Counted from the stretch's first letter, positions 37,091-49,273 are shown. The stretch: DNA of 64,000 nucleotides from Sipunculus nudus (GCA_026874595.1 CM049321.1:10527979-10591978), one strand, 5' to 3'. Program-made: numbers and translations. Notes: a model not told the origin generated them from the letters alone.

Positions 37091-37623
37091 TTGACAGATT
37101 GTTGGGTTTATACCACATTAAAGCAACTCATTATTTCTTTGTACGGCATTTTATTTTAAAAAATAATAATATTAAAAGAAATGTCAAACAAACATTTTTA
37201 CAACAGCTGAAAGGTGTTTAAAGCAGGAAAACAAATTAAGCAGTTTAGTTGTGTTCATTCTGAAACAAAATCCTATTGTTCAATTTTTTTATGTGTGTTT
37301 TCTTGGCTTCTCCTAATATATGGACGCCGTTAAGTATTATATCCATATATGGATTATATTATACACACGTTTATACATGCATGTACACACACCTAATCAC
37401 ACCATGCATAAATTTTCAGAAGGTTTTTACACTTCATATGTACATGTATATATATATAACAACATAAGTTCGTCATGGTAATATGAATATTTACCGAAGT
37501 TAATATATACTATATAGAAATAAATGTATGCATGCATTGCGTAAAATTGCTGTGATTATAACGATAAAAAATATAATGATTCATGCCTCATGCCGTATAG
37601 CTTATGCATGTGATATATACATG

Positions 37624-37633
37624 TATACATACA

Positions 37634-37664
<31 letters not shown>
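37624..37664. repeat. (ACAT)n tetranucleotide repeat
   Basis: About ten ACAT units. An ATGCATGCAT word lies just upstream at 37528-37537. Confidence 0.95.
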
Positions 37665-37666
<2 letters not shown>

Positions 37667-38772
37667 GACATGTTTATGCGTTTGTAAATATAATTAATTT
37701 TTAACGAATAGTCTCTCTCGCTGTATAATATTAACCTTTTCGCAGCGACATTTGAAAATTGAGATGCATGGCTGTAAAAAAAGCACGTGCGTTTTGTAAC
37801 AGATGACTATCTACTCGGCGTATTGTATTTTACTCCAGTAATAAAATCCGAATTACAGGATGCGTGTTTTATAAGTCCGGTATAAGCTTTGCTTGTCTTG
37901 TAACAGATGATTTTGTAAGAAACTCACACCCGATTTATGGCGGCACATTAATCATGTCATTTCGAGCGACATAAACACACGCACGGCGTCAAGCTGATCA
38001 ATGTAAAACGACCGAATCGGCGCATAAAGGCCGCATATAGCGGTCTAAATCTATGATAACAGATGTGAAAATCGCAACCAAATACTTCTAATTATGTCAT
38101 TGGTGACCTTCTATTTCTTTCTTGTGGTGCCCGCTTGGTTTTTAAAATATGTGAATAGGTTATGCGGTTGAAAATAATACGGTACTGTAGATGCCGTTTT
38201 TGTAATGAATCGATATTTCGCGTGTCAGCGGTAGCGCTGGAATGGCGTCCCGAGAAAGGCGCGAACATCTGGTAAGGGAGAAAATAAAAATTCTACATTG
38301 AAAGCGAAATTTGTACCTTATGAATGGACGTAATACATTAGTATTGTCACGCGAAGTGACGATTTAGTAAATAGAGATATAGTTACAAACGGGCGTCACT
38401 TTTTGTAAGCGCTGAGCAGGCTGACACAAAGTGGCCTTAATGGATATATATTTATATGTTTGAATCAAGATATAAATGAATAGAGTTTTATAGAGTCCTA
38501 ACTACCACGCGATTCCCCGTGTCATATCACAAAGAGTGGCTATTTATAAATATACGTATATGTGTGTAAATCTAGCCGGAACCATATATATATCTTCATG
38601 TACCACGCACACATTTTGAGAGTTTGATGAATTTTATACATCTTGTGTGTCTTAGTTCTAGTGCAAACTATATACAATGATTTTTTTCATAATTACAATA
38701 ACATTCGTTTGCATGCCAGTACATCATATATTAACAATCAAAGTCAAGATTTATATGTATATGGATTGACAT

Positions 38773-38775
<3 letters not shown>

Positions 38776-38813
<38 letters not shown>
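38776..38813. repeat. (TA)n microsatellite
   Basis: Uninterrupted TA array, 38 nt. Confidence 0.95.
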
Positions 38814-38817
<4 letters not shown>

Positions 38818-38969
38818 GCGTATTATTATAGAATAAACCATCCTATAACATTTAGTTTGTTCAGGTAAGAAATATATTTAACAATACGCTGCATCATTAT
38901 TTTAAGATTGTGCATAACATATGTAAACTTTACAGGTATTTCCCCATACAGTTATATCACCATATTTAT

Positions 38970-39225
38970 TCAGACATAGTGAAAATAACTGATCACATCT
39001 GGTGATTCTTTTATATTTGCACACCTGTAAAGCTCTGGTTTCATACCATACAGACTGTATGCATGTTGCAGCATATCCATATCCAGTTCTAATTCGTGTA
39101 TATAGTTGACCTCGTGAACAAGCTTGTTAAAGAACAAACGTTTACAAAGCCTCTTGCTAGGAACGATCTGGCTAATAATCTTACGGTGCAGGTTTTCTTG
39201 TAAGATAAAGAATTCCTTGGCTTTT
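38970..39225 (-). CDS. Coding-like terminal exon or gene fragment, unknown family
   Basis: A minus-strand frame ending in TGA at 38970-38972 gives about 85 residues that read like ordinary protein: charged, amphipathic, balanced composition, for example KEFFILQENLHRKIISQIV, then CKRLFFNKLVHEVNYIHELE and YGMKPELYRCANIKESPDV. Upstream the frame runs into a poly-C tract followed by ACACTTAAG at 39226, which could act as a polypyrimidine tract and AG acceptor. So this may be a last exon, or a fragment of a dispersed gene or transposon. No ATG-bounded gene or known domain is evident and no neighbouring exon was identified. Codon use is richer than its AT-rich flanks. Confidence 0.35.
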
Positions 39226-39788
39226 CTTAAGTGTGGGGGGGGGGGGGTGCAATGCAGTTGATAATACATACGGTGACCAAAGGGCCCGATGACCCCGCCA
39301 AATGGACATATCCGTGCCTCATTCAGCCGCTACGTCATTAACGCAGCGGGACAAAACGACGTCCGGGGAGCGCTGGACTGTCCGGGGGTTGCGTCACGTC
39401 CACGGGAGGTCCTACATCAAAGGCATCCCTTACTTACACAGTGCAGTGAGAGGGTGGGACACCCTCACAATAGCTTACACTTCATATAATATTCTATCTG
39501 CGGGTGTCTGCGAGTTATGAATGTTATTGGACCCTAACAGCACGTGTCAATGTTCATACATGCACGGAGTACTGACGCGAGCGCCGAGGCATTGTTAGGT
39601 AATCTACTCAACGGAGTTACATTGTTTCCTCTGTTATCGCTCAAGAATAACCCCCGCGCCTTCTATGGATGCGCACGTGTTGCTATATACACAAAGACCA
39701 TAACGGTCTCCATATAAGTAGATTACCCACAATAGGTGGGATCCGTTAACTGTGCGTATATCCCGATAAACGATGAACTGAAAGATGA

Positions 39789-39823
<35 letters not shown>

Positions 39824-40790
39824 TCTCTCTTCCAGAAAAAAAATATCTAATGAAAAAAATTGTTTTTCCAAAATGAAAAGAAAAGAGAATTGATAAAAAT
39901 TATTATTTTGTCCTTAATATTACGATTTTTCATATACAAAGACCAATACATTTTGTTATATTTTACCGAAATATATTGATACTAGTGTAAATAAATATTT
40001 GTTCATTCGTATCATCGTATATGCTGTCGAATAAACGTACTGAAACAACGTTCGTGTATATCGACTAAAGAAAGGTATTAATATAAGATAAAGATTGGAT
40101 ATATTTAAGAGCTATAACTAGATGTAAGGGTTAAACTCAAATGGGTTAAGGAGTAAACATAAAAATGGAAATATATACATATATATAATCCACTTGACTT
40201 ATCATTCTCTATAAGCGAGCAGCTGGTATCAATATTCAAATAATATTTTTTTGTAATTGTATATGTTTCTGGTTTTTTATTTAATTTAATTGCGTTTACG
40301 TCATGATTAAATACGCATGCATGAAAAGTTTGCATTAATGTATACAGTTCACATTCTTAACATCAGACTGAATCCTCAAACAGAATTTAAAGTAAACTGT
40401 ATGCATGCAGGATCACGTGATTATTTAAATAATTCTCTTAACAAACTAAGTAAAATGTATTAGAAAATATCATGACAAAGCAGAGTAGTACGAACTACAA
40501 CACAGCATGAGGTCTAAATGAAGCAATCTTCTAATCCGTATGTTAAGAAAATGAAAGAGGTCGTAGAAAATGCCACGTAGAAGACTATCAGAAAAGATCA
40601 AACGTGATGTCGTAAAATAAACAAATTTTAAACTTCTTAGGTGTATCTGGATTAATTTTAATAGCCCCGAATTAAATATCTTAGAAAGAGATACAATTTG
40701 CTATTTAAATCTTCTAAGAAAAATTGGGCACCAACTCCGCGTGAAATTTCTGTTATTATATAACAAACAAGTCGACCTTTTTTAATGGCA
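39226..40790. other. Intergenic with GC-richer island 39280-39780
   Basis: A 13-G run lies at 39235-39247. 39280-39780 is unique CpG-rich sequence with TACGTCATTAACG near 39333 and CGTCACGTCC near 39391. A (CT)n tract follows, then AT-rich DNA to 40790 without a gene. Confidence 0.5.
39789..39830. repeat. (CT)n microsatellite, one interruption
   Basis: CT array with a single G near 39811. Confidence 0.95.
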
Positions 40791-41290
40791 ATTTTAGCAA
40801 ACCTATTCGAATACATTAATTCTAGACAGATTGTGCATCAAACACGACAGGTTGGCGGGGTATCGATGGAATATTATGCAAATGAGGCCCCCCGATAACT
40901 CAATCAAAGCAGACGACTCCGAATTATGCAAATGAGTTACCTTAAAGACGCGAAACAAGGAGAAGGTTGAATAGGTAGGAAACCAGACCTATTACAGGAC
41001 ATTTGTGGTGTTTGCCCCGGGGGCCAGCATCGGAACGTAACCAAGAGACATATAAAACAGATTTGATGAATTCTAATGGCTGATTTCCGATCTCAGATGT
41101 GAAGAATAAAACGATGGAGCCATCATACCTGCGCAGAGAGTAGCTGTAATGGTCGATACCTTTTAAAAACCACTATCTGGAAAAGGCGGGCGATTTGGGT
41201 TTCGATATGGGCGTTTATGCGCAGTCTGGCCCCTAGGCAATGAGTCTAGAGATCGTATACGTGCAAGCTTGCAAGGGTCGAGTAGAGAGA
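40791..41290. promoter_or_regulatory. Island with duplicated POU octamer elements
   Basis: TTATGCAAATGAG occurs at 40874-40886 and again at 40924-40936, exactly 50 bp apart in the same orientation, each containing the octamer ATGCAAAT. The flanking bases differ, so this is not a recent local duplication. TATAAAACAG near 41052 and CAATCAAAG near 40903 (TCF-like) are close by. This is one of the best enhancer candidates in the window. Confidence 0.55.
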
Positions 41291-42188
41291 TGTAGCATAT
41301 ATATACTGGAATCTACGCAGATATTATTAAGTTATAGGATTTGCAATTAAGATATCACCTGACAAATGCATTTACTCATGTGTAAAATTGATTTATTCAT
41401 TAAAATTATCATCAGTTACATGACTATTTACATTTAAAAGATCACCGGGTAAACTAAACAATAAAAAGAGATTTATATATGGCAGCTGCGCGTGTATATG
41501 TATATATAATTATATATACTGTTATGGGTTCGCATTTGCAACGGCATACGTATACGATCTAAACTGATAATATACTTATATAATAATTTTAGCTGTGTCT
41601 TTTATTATTTTAATAGTTATAGATTCAGAAAGCCGTATTTACATATATATACGCATATATATTTACGCATAATACATACACACATATATAAATATATATA
41701 AGAAATAAATTATAATTTTTCATACTGAATTGTAGGACTATATATAATATGATATATTATAATATAATATAAATATTATAATAAAGTAATATAACTTACA
41801 GCACAGTGACACAAAAATGGCACAAGACGAAATTTAAAGTTTCATCACACAGCAGTTCAAATAGAATTCAATTAAAAAAGCACCGGCATATGATGACATT
41901 TTATTTCCTTTTAGTGTTGTCAATAACTGTTTTTTTTTTTAATGTATACATAACATATATTTTGTCGGGCAGAATTTATTTGAAATAAACATGGCAGAAA
42001 AAGTTTGTGTTCACATGAAGAGATTAATTTGCACAGAAATATATATAGGGAACTATATATGGGACACACACACACACATATATATATACGATGCACGATG
42101 TTATTCTGGTATCACTGATGTGAACAATATAATATACAGGTCATCTGTAAATTAAAAAAACCTAAATACGCTTGACATAATACAATTA

Positions 42189-42192
<4 letters not shown>

Positions 42193-42255
<63 letters not shown>
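42193..42255. repeat. (TA)n microsatellite
   Basis: Uninterrupted TA array, 63 nt. Confidence 0.95.
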
Positions 42256-42258
<3 letters not shown>

Positions 42259-43567
42259 TGGAGAATCAGGACGGGCAGTGCATGTCCTTTGCAGGTCTGT
42301 AATCAGCTAACATCAGCTGTGATGCAGAGACTATAAGTCTGTATAATATACTATATGGTTGGCTCTTTGTTCGCGAGGATTTAAATTCACGATATTCGCG
42401 AAGGGGAAATTACCGCGAAAATAAAACCTTATAATATAGCAAATGATACGCCACATCTGCACAGCTGAATAGAGATTTATACTCTCTCTATATATATGGC
42501 ACCTAAATGGCACCCATCAATATTACTGTAGCATATGCCTACATTATATATATACCCATAATTCAAAATTGAAAATTTGAACAATATCAATTGTTTTGTA
42601 TCTGTCACTTAAGTAAGATGATTTGCTACTTGTTTAGTGTTCCCTTAGCTCCTCATGCACTGTATATATTATAAATATTTTTTATACATACATGCTGAAG
42701 AAGTAGACATCGCAAATATTTAACATCGCGAACATGACATCAACCGCAGTTTGTTCAAGGAAATACGGTATATATTTATTTTATATATACTTCATTTAAG
42801 GACATTTAACTACAATGACATTATACAATCAAAATATCTTAAACGGAAGCACATGCAGTGATTATATAAGCATATGCACATGCACATATAATCGAGATTT
42901 ACAAGTGTGAAAGGGTTTATATAGGGTTATATGTATAGTCTACAAAAATGCAACAGAGGCGCTAAATTAATATAGGAATGATGCTTTATAAAAAACACCA
43001 TAACGTGGAAAGTGTATATATATATACATTACTGGTATATAATAATGCAGAAGAGCACGGCCCAAATATGTTAAAATTTGACACGACTAGAGATTTGAAC
43101 CAGAGCAGTACGTCAACAGACAGGGGTCCATATAGAGACCGATACAGCGAAGGAGAATAAGCTAGATTTCACATGGACCTGACAATTTGGTTCGAGACAG
43201 ATGGACAAGAAAAGAGAGACAAGACGACAGCTAAAGAGTGACAGACACACAGATCTAGAGAAGGAGAATAAAAAAGATCATGATGATATGCGAAAATCAC
43301 AAAAAACGGCATGCAGACAAGAGAGAAAGTCATACAGACAGACAGAAACAGTAAAATAAACAAATCCAGATAATGAAAATAAGAAGGAGGAAGTTGAGAC
43401 AACACTTAACGTGGTAAATACAGAAAGAAAAAGACATGCAGGCGTATTTATATAGATGCGGGCGAAGAAAGAGAGACACAGCCAGATATAAAGATAAAAA
43501 GATATATATTTAGATGAGGAAGGAAAATTGTAATAATACGAAAATTCGCGTGCGAGCGCATGCAGGC

Positions 43568-43592
43568 AGAGAGAGAGAGAGGGGGGGGGGGG
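43568..43592. repeat. Compound (GA)n-(G)n tract
   Basis: GA units at 43568-43580 run directly into twelve G at 43581-43592. Confidence 0.95.
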
Positions 43593-44320
43593 ATAAAAGC
43601 GAAGGTACACAGAATACAGCGACTGCATGGTCGTCAGACACCACGTATATATAGCAACTGTTACTGCGGCGTACACTGGGACGGTGATGTCACCTTTGTC
43701 CGTCAGACAGCTGTGAGAGAAACTGATCAAAAGACGGGAATTATGGAACGGACCGTTAAGGTCAGAGAGATCGTGCTCCCTTCAGCTGACGACAAACAGA
43801 CAGACAAAGGCTTTAAAACTCCACAACCTTGTGGCTTTCTGGCTGAAAATACTAGAAAACAAAACTTTCCTTAGCTCTGTATGGGAATCGTGTTGCAATT
43901 CTCCATGGTGTGGTGCCTTTAGCTCTTTGAATTCCATATTCCACAGTTGTTTCTTTGTTTACGTAAATTAACGACTACAATGTGGCTTGATTAATTTCTC
44001 CACAGAAATGTTTATGATATCGTCCGTCACATTAAAACAATTCTTCGACATATTCTTTAACCCTCTACAATTTGTATTGTGTGCATGCATCCTTGTGAAT
44101 AATTGCCAGATTATGTAAATAATTCAATGAAAGATATTTTCTCTTTGTTAATTACCCTTTCTACCGGAAGTAACAGCTTTCTACGTATATTTTGGACATT
44201 GTAAATGTGTCATACGTATGTTGGTAAGATCTACATATAATCAGTGTTGGTATAGTTGATAGGCAACATACAAAGTACATGGGGTATGGGTTAATTTACC
44301 ATCAAAATATTTTATCCACA

Positions 44321-44690
44321 CTACCCAAAGAAGCAAAGAACAATAGATTTTGACGCCATTGTAGTAGAAAGTTGTCGAGGTCCATTATAAATTCTCTAGA
44401 AAACCCACTGACAGACAGGGGGCGTTTCTGCTTCAGTGTGTTCAGGACGACCCAGCTGGTCAGCCACAAAACAAGACAGGATTAATAGCGGACTAATTAG
44501 GTGACAGATCCCGCCCGCCAACACTACCGTAGATACCCTAGTGGACCGCGTAATTGGCGCACAATACTGTCGTCTGCTGAGCGACTTTTGACCGGGTTTC
44601 TTATCTTTTCACGCTCTTTAGTGTTTTTCTCACTGCTCGACATCAAATAATCCCATGTTCCAGACAGCCATCTGCCCCTGAAAGAACTCT
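44321..44690. promoter_or_regulatory. Homeodomain/Meis/Otx-type composite island
   Basis: Within 30 bp lie GGATTA (44479-44484, Otx/Pitx-type), the palindrome CTAATTAG (44493-44500, homeodomain dimer) and TGACAG (44502-44507, Meis/TGIF). CAGCTGG near 44453 is an E-box. Unique GC-richer sequence in AT-rich flanks. Reads as a developmental enhancer. Confidence 0.5.
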
Positions 44691-45970
44691 ATATTAGCAT
44701 TTTCATCATAATATTTTGACATTCACAAATGACCTATATATATACTCAATAAGTTTTGCTGAATTCAAACATGAAGTTGTACACAACAATATATGCAACT
44801 TCTTATATAGGAGCTTTATGTAATAATCAATTTAACCTGTTTCGAAAACATCTGAAGGTAGAGAAATTCATTTATCTGTAATTATAATAGGTTAAACAAA
44901 CCAAAACTCTGATCTATGGATGAAACCGAACCGTAAAGTTTAAATTTAGTTTTTTTTACAAAAGTAATAACACAATATTAAGTTTAGGCCCCCTTTTTTC
45001 ATTAACATGTAGGTGTATATAAAATTTCTCTAGTGTTTGAAGGGAAAAAAGTGTGCTTTTTGTTGTTGTAAATTAATCATATTAAGAAAGGAAATCTAGT
45101 TTAATATAGGGTGCAGTGCAGACGTAAATTAATTGCATAATGCAGGTCCAAGAGAGAAAAAACCTTTCAGTGCAACAATGGAAAAAAGTTATGCTAACAA
45201 AGAAGAAACGTTAACGTTTTGATTTGGACGGAAGCAAAACTCAGTGTACTCCGTGCACGTCCCCAGTGTTTGGTGTTTTTTCTATATATAGATATAAACA
45301 TGAGACCAGATCTTGTCACCCCTTCAGCAGTCCTGTCAGGGGGTAGTAATATAGAGGGGCGGGGAGCACCTTGCTGTTCGTCAGGGCCCCGGCGCTCGGC
45401 GGGCGGTCTTGGGTTGGTGATCTATAACGTATATGTACCGACAGGTATACTAGTACCGAAGTTGAAGAAATTAATTTCATGGGTTGCGCCGGGAGGAGGG
45501 AAGGGGTGGTACCTGACAAATTTGGGTCTTCCCACCACCAACCCTTGTCCCCAAGCGTTACAGTTCTAATTAATGTGTCCCTTCTATCCCAAGTTTCTGC
45601 GCCATTGTTCCATGACCCATCTATCTTTTCCGGGTTGTTGATCAATTGCGGCGCTTTATTCGGCCGTTCACAGCTAAACAGTCCCGGTCTTTTAGTTTAC
45701 AAAGCTGCGCGGAGCGCACTAGTGGTTTATGGCATGCAACACGGGGATATATAATTTGACCTCAAGTATCGAGTTGCTTTAGGGATTTTACGATCTGTCA
45801 TGTTTATTTCTATGTGGCTGACTGCATCCCGACTTTTATTAATGCTACGCCAAGTCCCCTGAAAGTAACGGTGTTATATATTGCGAATATATCGGCAAGC
45901 GAGACCCCAGGCAACATTTGGGGGTTTTAAATATAGCTGTTACGCCCTTACACACGCACGCGGACGCCTG
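44691..45970. other. AT-rich DNA followed by GC-rich island 45211-45970
   Basis: 44691-45210 is AT-rich unique sequence. 45290-45760 is GC-rich with GAGGGGCGGGGAGC near 45354 and CGGCGCTCGGCGGGCGG near 45390. Open frames of 90-116 codons occur on both strands, which in GC-rich DNA is weak evidence; no domain is visible. Possibly regulatory. Confidence 0.45.
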
Positions 45971-46181
45971 TAACCGTTTTATTTGCTTGGATAGCTATGT
46001 ATATGTATACTATGAATTTGCGTGATTGTATCGGTGTGCAGTTGTACAATCAAGTATTTCAACTTGTCATTTAACACATTTTCGTCACCAAATTTAAACT
46101 TCGACATGTTTCAAAACATCTATAAACACCTGAACATCTAAACAATTAATTAAAGGCACACATGCACACATACATATACAA

Positions 46182-46241
<60 letters not shown>

Positions 46242-46243
46242 GG
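46182..46243. repeat. Compound (TA)n-(GA)n-(G)n microsatellite
   Basis: TA units to 46206, GA units 46207-46230, then 13 G at 46231-46243. The same TA then GA order recurs at 58907-58955. Confidence 0.95.
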
Positions 46244-46468
46244 AATTACAGAGAATCAATTGAAAGGCAGACCTATACGGAAAAGTATTCACGGGTTTGA
46301 CCATGCAGGTCACCTTTATATATTTGTATATATACTGCATGCAACATGAAAACTGAAAACTGCATGAGCGTTTATATTTCCTCTGTATTGGCAGACCATG
46401 CATTGAGTAAAATTGTACACGAAAACAAGACACGAATATACATTCGCTAACAGGAGTACAAACACATG

Positions 46469-46470
<2 letters not shown>

Positions 46471-46518
<48 letters not shown>
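46471..46518. repeat. (TA)n microsatellite
   Basis: Uninterrupted TA array, 48 nt. Confidence 0.95.
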
Positions 46519-46523
<5 letters not shown>

Positions 46524-46909
46524 AAATATATACACTACATATTCACCAGGTTTTATTTGGTAAAAAGTGACGTTTCCGTGACATGAACACTTGTTAAGCA
46601 CATCCAAACAGCGTTTCACTTTTCAAAGAATATACTGTGTATAAAAATAAAGCTTAAGTTCGTATTTATTGTGTTGACAGAGGCGTGTTAAACATATTGA
46701 TTATAAGTTCCTGCAAAGGTTGTTTGTGATGTATATTTACCGTTATCACAATCTGCATATCATCAAGCGATATATATATATATATACTCCAGCTCCAGCG
46801 ACAGGTACGTTGTCGAGCACTTTTGTTAACCCACCCTGTCCAGAAATTCAACTTGTCGCATCCCGTGAAACAGTCTGTTGTGAATTAACAGTGTTGTTTT
46901 TCTTCAGAG

Positions 46910-46910
<1 letters not shown>

Positions 46911-46970
<60 letters not shown>
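46911..46970. repeat. (TA)n microsatellite
   Basis: Uninterrupted TA array, 60 nt. Confidence 0.95.
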
Positions 46971-46977
<7 letters not shown>

Positions 46978-47090
46978 CGTGCAGGAAATATGCACGAAAT
47001 GGTATATAATTCTTATTAAATGGCAGGCAATCATATCATTCTTGTTAAACTATCCAAACGTCACAAGTAGCTTAAAAGAATTTTATAAGA

Positions 47091-47780
47091 GAACTTGACT
47101 CCACCTAAGTAGGCATTTATTCTGTTTGAACATATATCATTGTCGTGTTCCGGGATTTTGAAGTATACCACTTGGGTTGAAAAGTTGTTGAAATGTGAAC
47201 CACTTGGCCTGCGCAGCCCGGGGGGAACCTGTTCCCCTGTGTATTGGCATGATGCGCATCCTCTTGAACAAATTCACTTCGATCAGAAGACATCAACTTG
47301 TCTATTCACTAGTTAATAGTTTGAAGAGTCTTGTTGCGAATACGTAAGTCGGTGTTCGACCATTAAAGAACTCCTTGTCGTCACAGTTGTTGCTTTCAAG
47401 AGCTCTGCACGAGACCCTGACCAGCTCCAATAGTGTACCTACGTTTCGCACCTGTTGAAACTAACATCAAAGGAGCCGCCGCTCCATCCAGCGTTGGGCG
47501 GAACTTTGATGTCACTTTCATGTCAATTTCAACCTGAGAGGAATGCACAATGGTTGTCACTTGAGCGCTAATCACTCCCGGCATGTGGGTTCCGCCGGGG
47601 GTGTGAAAGAATTCGGTTACAATAACCCATCCCTGTCGGATTACGGCACTCCTTGATTACCTTAACTCGGAGATGCTTTGACGAGTCCAGGTAACTCACA
47701 CCCTGTCGTGTATTATATCATACCGAAGCACGGACTGACCCCGCAGTACCAATTCCTGGTTACAAGCTATACCATTATGT
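47091..47780. promoter_or_regulatory. Island with paired inverted TCF/LEF sites
   Basis: ACATCAAAG (47464-47472, followed by G) and CTTTGATGT (47504-47512) are perfect inverted copies of the TCF/LEF core, 31 bp apart, flanking a CCGCCGCTCC stretch. CCACTTGG-type sites occur near 47168-47205. Sp8/Sp5 genes are Wnt-responsive in several animals, so a TCF element about 5 kb 3' of this Sp gene is biologically plausible. Non-repetitive GC-richer DNA; no convincing frame. Confidence 0.5.
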
Positions 47781-47899
47781 ATGTACATGCATATTATACG
47801 GTGAGTTGTCTTCTGCCGTGTGTCCCTGTATTTCTTGTATGTATATACATGTATAGGCATTGTTTGAGATATTATAGGTAAATGTATTTCCTGGAGGTC

Positions 47900-47966
47900 G
47901 GGATTGGGGGTTTGGGGGGGAGGGGGGGGGGGAGGAGGTGGGGTTGGGGGGGGGGGGGGGGCAGGG
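47900..47966 (+). other. Potential G-quadruplex cluster
   Basis: At least six runs of three or more G (GGG, GGGGG, 7 G, 11 G, 4 G, 16 G) occur in 67 nt on the plus strand, separated by 1-8 nt. This satisfies the usual G3+N1-7 quadruplex pattern. Confidence 0.8.
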
Positions 47967-48636
47967 TGGTGTTTTAAGTGACGAAAAATAATAATAATAA
48001 TGACAATAATTATAAAAAAAAATAATATTGTAATTTACTTCTTTGGGGGGGGGGGGGAATGTGTGTTTTAATAAAAATTATAAATATATAAAATGTAAAT
48101 ATAAATACCTGTCAAAGACGCCGTTAGAAAAGAAATGATACGCATATTGTTCTTTAAATAATGGGATGTCTAACCTTTTCATTTCAAAATATATCATAAG
48201 AAATGCATTTAGAAATTAACCATTTTTGGATTAAGGCTTATCAGAGATTAGAATTATACAAAAATAAATGCAAACTTCATTTTCGTAAACAGGTTCATCA
48301 TGAAATAAATATACTGGTGCATACTTTAACATACTGAGAAAATTGTTTGAACTTTGAAAAATGGGGTTAGTAAAGTATAATTATAATACGTAGTTATAAG
48401 GTATACGTTTATGACACGAAAGTGTAAACTTAAAAATATGAAACTATTTGCATATTTATACATTTATAAAGATGTTTGATATATTTAATATTTATGTTTA
48501 TTGTTAAGTTATATTAAATCCTCTAAATCTGCACGTTTGTTGGTTATAAAGTTTTTTTCTTATCTGCTGGTAAAGAATACCAAAGGGATCCATATATCTT
48601 TTTCCATATCTTATGCGGATATCTTGTTCAAAGTTT

Positions 48637-48652
48637 TATATATATATATATA

Positions 48653-48704
<52 letters not shown>
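48637..48704. repeat. (TA)n microsatellite, one interruption
   Basis: TA array 48637-48654, AAT interruption, TA array to 48704. Confidence 0.95.
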
Positions 48705-48706
<2 letters not shown>

Positions 48707-48780
48707 CACCATAATCCCTCAATAAATCACAATCAATATTAAAGATATATATTTTTCATATCTGTTAATGCTGTATTATA

Positions 48781-49010
48781 GCTGTCTTCGTGACTGTATC
48801 CCTGCCTGCTGATGGCTGTACTAGGGCTGTGCACTGCTGTAACAGGGATGGGCTGCGTTGACTGATGTGGCACTGCATGCATGGACTGACAGCGCAGGTT
48901 GTCAGTCTCACCTGGCTACCTGGGTGGGAGGGTGAGAGGGGCGGGGTCGTACCCAGTATTTATAAACACCCGACTCAACTCTCATAATACTCTGAGTTAT
49001 ATGTAAACCT
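48781..49010 (+). promoter_or_regulatory. GC box plus TATA island
   Basis: GGGGCGGGG at 48938-48946 is followed by TATAAA at 48961-48966, 14 bp apart. Upstream are a CACCTG E-box (48909) and TGACAG (about 48887). This is the third instance of this layout in the window (also 8488-8512, 9948-9978). The downstream plus frame 49018-49359 is a CT-repeat translation (Ser/Leu-rich), not a gene. Confidence 0.4.
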
Positions 49011-49083
49011 AGAGATTGTGTTACGAAATAGGTTCCTGGTAGGCCTGTCTGTCTGTGTACATATAACATATTCCTGCATTTCG

Positions 49084-49241
49084 TCGTCTTCTTCTTTTCT
49101 CTGCCTCTCTCTGTTTCCCCGCAGTTCGTCCGTCTGTCTGTCTGCCTTTCTATCTCTTTCTCTCTCTCTCCCTCTGCATAAATCTCTGTGTGTCAGCTAT
49201 CTAGCTTCATGTCAGTCTGTCTCGATTTCTGTCTGTCCGTC

Positions 49242-49273
<32 letters not shown>

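Larger units (their letters stand above)
37091..38969. other. Intergenic, no supported gene
   Basis: AT-rich to 37740 with an (ACAT)n tract, then a mixed block 37960-38420 with CpGs (possible regulatory island), then AT-rich with a TA array. Confidence 0.5.
41291..44320. other. Intergenic, AT-rich, with a purine-rich stretch
   Basis: 41291-42970 is AT-rich with a long TA array. Near 43090-43110 the minus strand reads TGGTTCAAATCTCTAG, a B-box-like word that may mark an old SINE, but no A box is clear. 43165-43580 is purine-rich (AGACAGAGAGAC type) on the plus strand, whose minus-strand frames are Ser/Leu/Phe repeats. 43600-44320 is mixed. No gene recognised. Confidence 0.5.
45971..47090. other. 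AT-rich DNA with three microsatellite blocks
   Basis: Unique AT-rich sequence between the arrays listed separately. A TA tract at about 46771-46786 is shorter. No gene. Confidence 0.6.
47781..48780. other. AT-rich DNA with G-rich block and TA array
   Basis: Outside the G-rich block and the TA array this is AT-rich without a gene. A second run of 13 G is at 48045-48057. Confidence 0.6.

Noticed and set aside
43020-43140. Third SINE on the minus strand
   Set aside because: Only a B-box-like word is present, with no A box or recognisable body.
45219-45754. Possible gene in the GC-rich island
   Set aside because: Open frames on both strands of similar length and no recognisable domain.
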